A program made the position numbers and the translations under genes. Positions 61,722-64,000 of a DNA stretch of 64,000 nt are shown here, piece after piece (the stretch's first letter is position 1; every line of letters starts with the position of its first letter). The DNA is taken from assembly GCA_964593465.1 (NCBI GenBank), contig CAZQJY010000003.1:59802-123801 (forward strand), given 5' to 3'. This stretch comes from Mycosynbacter sp964593465 (GTDB taxonomy: Bacteria; Patescibacteriota; Saccharimonadia; Saccharimonadales; Saccharimonadaceae). A model generated the notes under the pieces. It was not told the origin of the DNA. It ran no database searches and saw only the letters and a program-made list of their open reading frames with translations.

Positions 61722-61796
61722 ATTAAGTGTCCCTATTATCAAGTAGTAGGGACACTTAATCTTCGAGGGCACGCGCACAGCGCGTTTGCCCTCTCG
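61722..61796. other. Hairpin pair between rep and zot (origin/packaging-signal candidate)
   Basis: First hairpin: ATTAAGTGTCCCTA (61722-61735) perfectly paired with TAGGGACACTTAAT (61747-61760). Second: ACGCGC ACA GCGCGT (61771-61785) extended by CGAGGGCA/TGCCCTCTCG with a 2-nt bulge. The second is strikingly GC-rich for this region. In filamentous phages, adjacent hairpins in the intergenic region form origin and packaging signal. Confidence 0.6.
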
Positions 61797-61826
61797 ACTG
61801 TCAACTGGTGTCTGTGATGGTGTGCA

Positions 61827-62651
61827 TTATTTTCCTTTTTTGCCATTATTAATTTGAATATTCACATTTTGATTGAATTGAGCAAACATCGCCTCGTCTT
61901 TTACACCTGTAAATACTACCTGATATGTATCATAACTATCACGAAGCTTTTGCGAATGGAAGAACCAGCCCATTTTACGGCGTTTTAAAGGCCCTTGGTT
62001 GCCGTTAGCGTCGAACTCCAGAAGCTTGGCGGTAAACGCCCAGTAGATAGTTAATATACCCCCATAGGCAAAGGGAAGTGACATAGTACGGCATTTAAAG
62101 GCAATATCACCGCGACGGCGGGTGGCTTTCACGATTTGGTCGTAGTCTTGACTAGTAACGAGGTGGATGCGACGTTGTTTACGGTTTTGAGCACCCTGCT
62201 GAATGACCCAATCAGGTACATTTTTGGAATCTTGGTTACTGAAATAGTTTTGGTACTCGTCAGTGATGAGAATAACACCATACTTATTGTTTTTCACGTA
62301 CTGGTTTACCTGTGCGTATTCCTCTTTGCTTGCGTAGAAAATGTAGAACTTTGTGGTGTCAAAACCTTGCTGTAGTTTTTCCTGTAAGGTGGATAATCTA
62401 CCGTCGAAGTGAATCGCTTGCATATCTTTGAGAACTATATTTGAAACCACGATAGCTTTCGGATACGCCAGGCGTATCCGATGCATAAAACTGATGAGCG
62501 TCAGGGTCTTGCCAGACCCTTGTTCACCATAAAATGCCTGGATACCGTCAGGACGGAAGTATTCACGGTCTCTGGCGAGCCGTTTGTTTTCTTTGATGGC
62601 GTCGAGGTGGATGCGAAAGGACTTTTGCGCGAAGGAGAGAATAGCGGACAT
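61827..62651 (-). CDS. Zot/pI-like morphogenesis ATPase
   Basis: 274 residues from ATG 62651 (AGAGG upstream). Walker A GEQGSGKT at 42-49, Walker B VILITDEYQNYF near 140, then AQNRKQRRIHLVTSQDYDQI, the Zot-family pattern. A hydrophobic segment (LPFAYGGILTIYWAF) near 210-225 could be the membrane anchor; a C-terminal ~60-residue domain follows. It would drive extrusion of filamentous virions through the envelope. Next to Rep, with the pVI- and pIII-like genes upstream. Confidence 0.83.
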   Translation of the reverse strand: MSAILSFAQKSFRIHLDAIKENKRLARDREYFRPDGIQAFYGEQGSGKTLTLISFMHRIRLAYPKAIVVSNIVLKDMQAIHFDGRLSTLQEKLQQGFDTTKFYIFYASKEEYAQVNQYVKNNKYGVILITDEYQNYFSNQDSKNVPDWVIQQGAQNRKQRRIHLVTSQDYDQIVKATRRRGDIAFKCRTMSLPFAYGGILTIYWAFTAKLLEFDANGNQGPLKRRKMGWFFHSQKLRDSYDTYQVVFTGVKDEAMFAQFNQNVNIQINNGKKGK

Positions 62652-62652
62652 A

Positions 62653-62913
62653 CTAACCTCTAATTTTGTGCCAGAGCCACTGTATTGCATGCCACGTGCG
62701 CTCAACGCTAATTAAAACAACTATTGCAACAATCATTGCTATAAAGAAATCTTTACCGACATACTGGCGAGTAATCAACAAAGGTAACCTTATGAAATCC
62801 AACATGTAGCCGAAACCCGCAACAATGAATAAAGGCATAGCGGGTAAAGTAAGTAATGAAAATAAAGAGGTAAGTAAAAAAAGCAAAGCCTTGACTATAA
62901 ACGTAACAATCAT
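62653..62913 (-). CDS. Small hydrophobic protein in pVI position
   Basis: 86 residues with three hydrophobic stretches and a Trp/His/Lys-containing C-terminus (HAIQWLWHKIRG). AGGAGG lies 9 nt before the ATG; its stop is one nt from the Zot start. Position between the pIII-like and pI-like genes and the hydrophobic make-up match pVI of filamentous phages. No sequence homology can be claimed. Confidence 0.7.
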   Translation of the reverse strand: MIVTFIVKALLFLLTSLFSLLTLPAMPLFIVAGFGYMLDFIRLPLLITRQYVGKDFFIAMIVAIVVLISVERTWHAIQWLWHKIRG

Positions 62914-62980
62914 TTAAATAAGCCTCCTAGCTGTGATATACTTTCGATATAATAAACTTTGAAAATAAACAGAGGAAAAT

Positions 62981-63265
62981 ATGGACGATAAAGCACTTGC
63001 TGGATTATTTGTATACTTAGTCAGCATACCGCTGACCTTTTGGATACTAACAAAAACAACAAAGCGCAGCACTACCGCTAAAACACTACTGAGCCTATTA
63101 GGTATATATTTACTAATATGGTACGTACCTATCATGATACTAACCAGAAATGGCAAGAAGAAAATATATACCGAACGAGAAAAACGCAAAATAGAAATAA
63201 GAGCAAACGAATCGCTTATTGAGATGAACGAACGACAAAAGAGAGAAAAGGAAGACCGAAAATAA
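62981..63265 (+). CDS. Small membrane protein encoded against the phage module
   Basis: 94 residues. Two helices (LFVYLVSIPLTFWIL and LLSLLGIYLLIWYVPIMIL) and a long charged tail rich in Lys, Arg and Glu. AGAGGA precedes the ATG and a TATAAT-like box lies near 62949. It is the only plus-strand gene in the element. The opposite-strand ORF covering it has poor composition. Candidates: lysogeny or superinfection function; not known. Confidence 0.62.
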   Translation: MDDKALAGLFVYLVSIPLTFWILTKTTKRSTTAKTLLSLLGIYLLIWYVPIMILTRNGKKKIYTEREKRKIEIRANESLIEMNERQKREKEDRK

Positions 63266-63269
63266 GCCA

Positions 63270-64000
63270 TCATTTTATTTTTCCTCTCTCGCCAGTGCGC
63301 TCATCTATCCAGCCTACCGATTGACCAGGATAGGGGTTCACCTCTATTTCAGTACCATCCTCAACATCACGACCTGTCATCTTGTTGAGTTTGCGCCAGA
63401 ATACGTACACAAGAGTAAGTGAAATACCAGCTTGAATTGCTGTTTGCATTAGTGTCCAGAGAGCAGGGAACTGGTAACGCCAAGCACAAAAGTGAATCGT
63501 AGCAGGTGCAGAATCAAAGAAAGAAAACTCACCAACGGGGCAAGTAGAACCATTGTAAGCAGTATCAATAACAACATCAGCCAATAACTCATAGGCATTA
63601 AAAAACATCATGCCAGCATCACCAAGCAAGCCCACACCACTCATGAATGTACTTGAAAACGTATCCCAATACGGTAACAAATCATCAGGGTCTGGTATAA
63701 AGAGGTAAGCAAAAACATTAATAATTAGATTGTATGCATTGTGAAAATGACACATTATATCTAAAGCATCACAGTCCTCATACGGCAACGGTTCAAACCC
63801 GCCATCATCAACAGATGGAGTATAAGTACCATCTACAGGAGTTGACTCGCCAAAATTGGTGTTAAATGTAGTGGTACGAGGGATATTGCTATGAGATGCA
63901 AGGCACTCGTTATCACCAGATGTACCCGAAAACATCATGCCAGTTCCGCCTGTAGCATTAGTTCTAACACCCCATGTGGAGCCTGTGGAGTCAAGTGAGG
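63270..64000 (-). CDS. Partial secreted minor-coat (pIII-like) protein
   Basis: The minus-strand frame is open from the right edge of the window to 63270 (243 codons seen). The N-terminal part visible is Gly/Thr/Ser-rich (STGSTWGVRTNATGGTGMMF), with paired Cys (DNECLAS, DCDALDIMCHF, STCPVG, HFCAW). A C-terminal hydrophobic helix (TAIQAGISLTLVYVFW) and a short basic end follow. This layout, exterior domain then C-terminal anchor, is that of filamentous-phage adsorption proteins. The 5' end lies outside the window. Confidence 0.65.
   Translation of the reverse strand, partial: SLDSTGSTWGVRTNATGGTGMMFSGTSGDNECLASHSNIPRTTTFNTNFGESTPVDGTYTPSVDDGGFEPLPYEDCDALDIMCHFHNAYNLIINVFAYLFIPDPDDLLPYWDTFSSTFMSGVGLLGDAGMMFFNAYELLADVVIDTAYNGSTCPVGEFSFFDSAPATIHFCAWRYQFPALWTLMQTAIQAGISLTLVYVFWRKLNKMTGRDVEDGTEIEVNPYPGQSVGWIDERTGERGKIK

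Larger units (their letters stand above)
60300..64000. mobile_element. Inovirus-like (filamentous phage) element, right end outside window
   Basis: Minus-strand order pIII-like, pVI-like, Zot/pI-like, then Rep, with origin-like hairpins and iterons. Base composition drops sharply to AT-rich after 60.1 kb relative to the channel gene. No integrase is seen in the part present; integration could use Xer sites or a transposase beyond the window. The left edge is approximate. Confidence 0.72.

Noticed and set aside
62914..63273. Minus-strand 119-codon ORF
   Set aside because: Shadow of the 62981 gene: Ser/Phe/Ile-rich composition without a good ribosome site, whereas the plus-strand frame has one and a coherent membrane protein.

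Overview
The window reads as chromosomal DNA of a Candidatus Saccharibacteria (TM7, Patescibacteria/CPR) member, probably an environmental lineage. Supporting signs are the dense packing of short lineage-specific genes, the absence of biosynthetic operons, many transcripts whose -10 box lies only 6-10 nt before the ATG (leaderless mRNAs), a type IV pilin, a TraG-like ATPase preceded by a large extra domain, a sigma4-like/HARE-HTH protein, a DUF5652 protein, and a non-proton-pumping NADH dehydrogenase. The taxonomic call is inference from gene content. No rRNA, tRNA or CRISPR array was recognised.

Layout. 0-6.2 kb: type II NADH dehydrogenase, an HxlR regulator divergent from an FMN reductase, a sensor kinase/response regulator pair with Pro/Ala-rich tails (interrupted by a 100-N assembly gap), and an RsuA/RluB pseudouridine synthase. 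6.2-13.5 kb: orphan genes, a secreted DUF4185 (GH183-like) protein, der, a GNAT acetyltransferase, pth and a CooC/MinD-like ATPase. 13.6-17.6 kb: a Fur-family metal regulator with a paired palindromic operator, a COG0701 permease with a TIGR03943 partner, and a DUF475/TerC protein. 17.7-22.4 kb: small secreted or orphan single-gene cassettes, an unidentified structured RNA candidate (minus strand, 18.84-19.19 kb) and dprA. 22.6-30.5 kb: topA, a pilin, the sigma4/HARE protein and a TraG-like ATPase. 30.6-37.9 kb: a minus-strand three-gene envelope operon (OmpA-like protein, coiled-coil protein, membrane protein) and more orphan genes, among them an actinobacterial-type AMIN-like lipoprotein and an 18-residue basic peptide gene.

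37.9-49.3 kb is a defence island on the plus strand. An SNF2-type helicase, a type III DNA methyltransferase (Mod) and a type III restriction subunit (Res) form the backbone. One two-gene module with its own promoter sits between helicase and Mod, another translationally coupled two-gene module sits between Mod and Res, and a GIY-YIG/DUF4357 protein closes the operon. 49.3-60.1 kb: DUF167, PspC, a second Fur-family regulator with a perfect 7-1-7 box and its glutaredoxin, a rhodanese, a fused trehalose-6-phosphate synthase/phosphatase, a DUF2130 protein flanked by two paralogous orphans, a SpoU methyltransferase and a potassium-channel-like protein with an altered filter.

60.3-64.0 kb (running off the right end) looks like an integrated filamentous-phage (inovirus-like) element: HUH-type Rep, Zot/pI-like ATPase, a small hydrophobic protein in the pVI position, and a partial pIII-like secreted protein, in the gene order of filamentous phages, with iteron-like repeats and a GC-rich hairpin pair beside rep. 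Overall, the sequence suggests a host-associated cell with type IV pili, DNA uptake/processing genes, secreted proteins that could act on an actinobacterial host, a layered restriction locus and a filamentous prophage.
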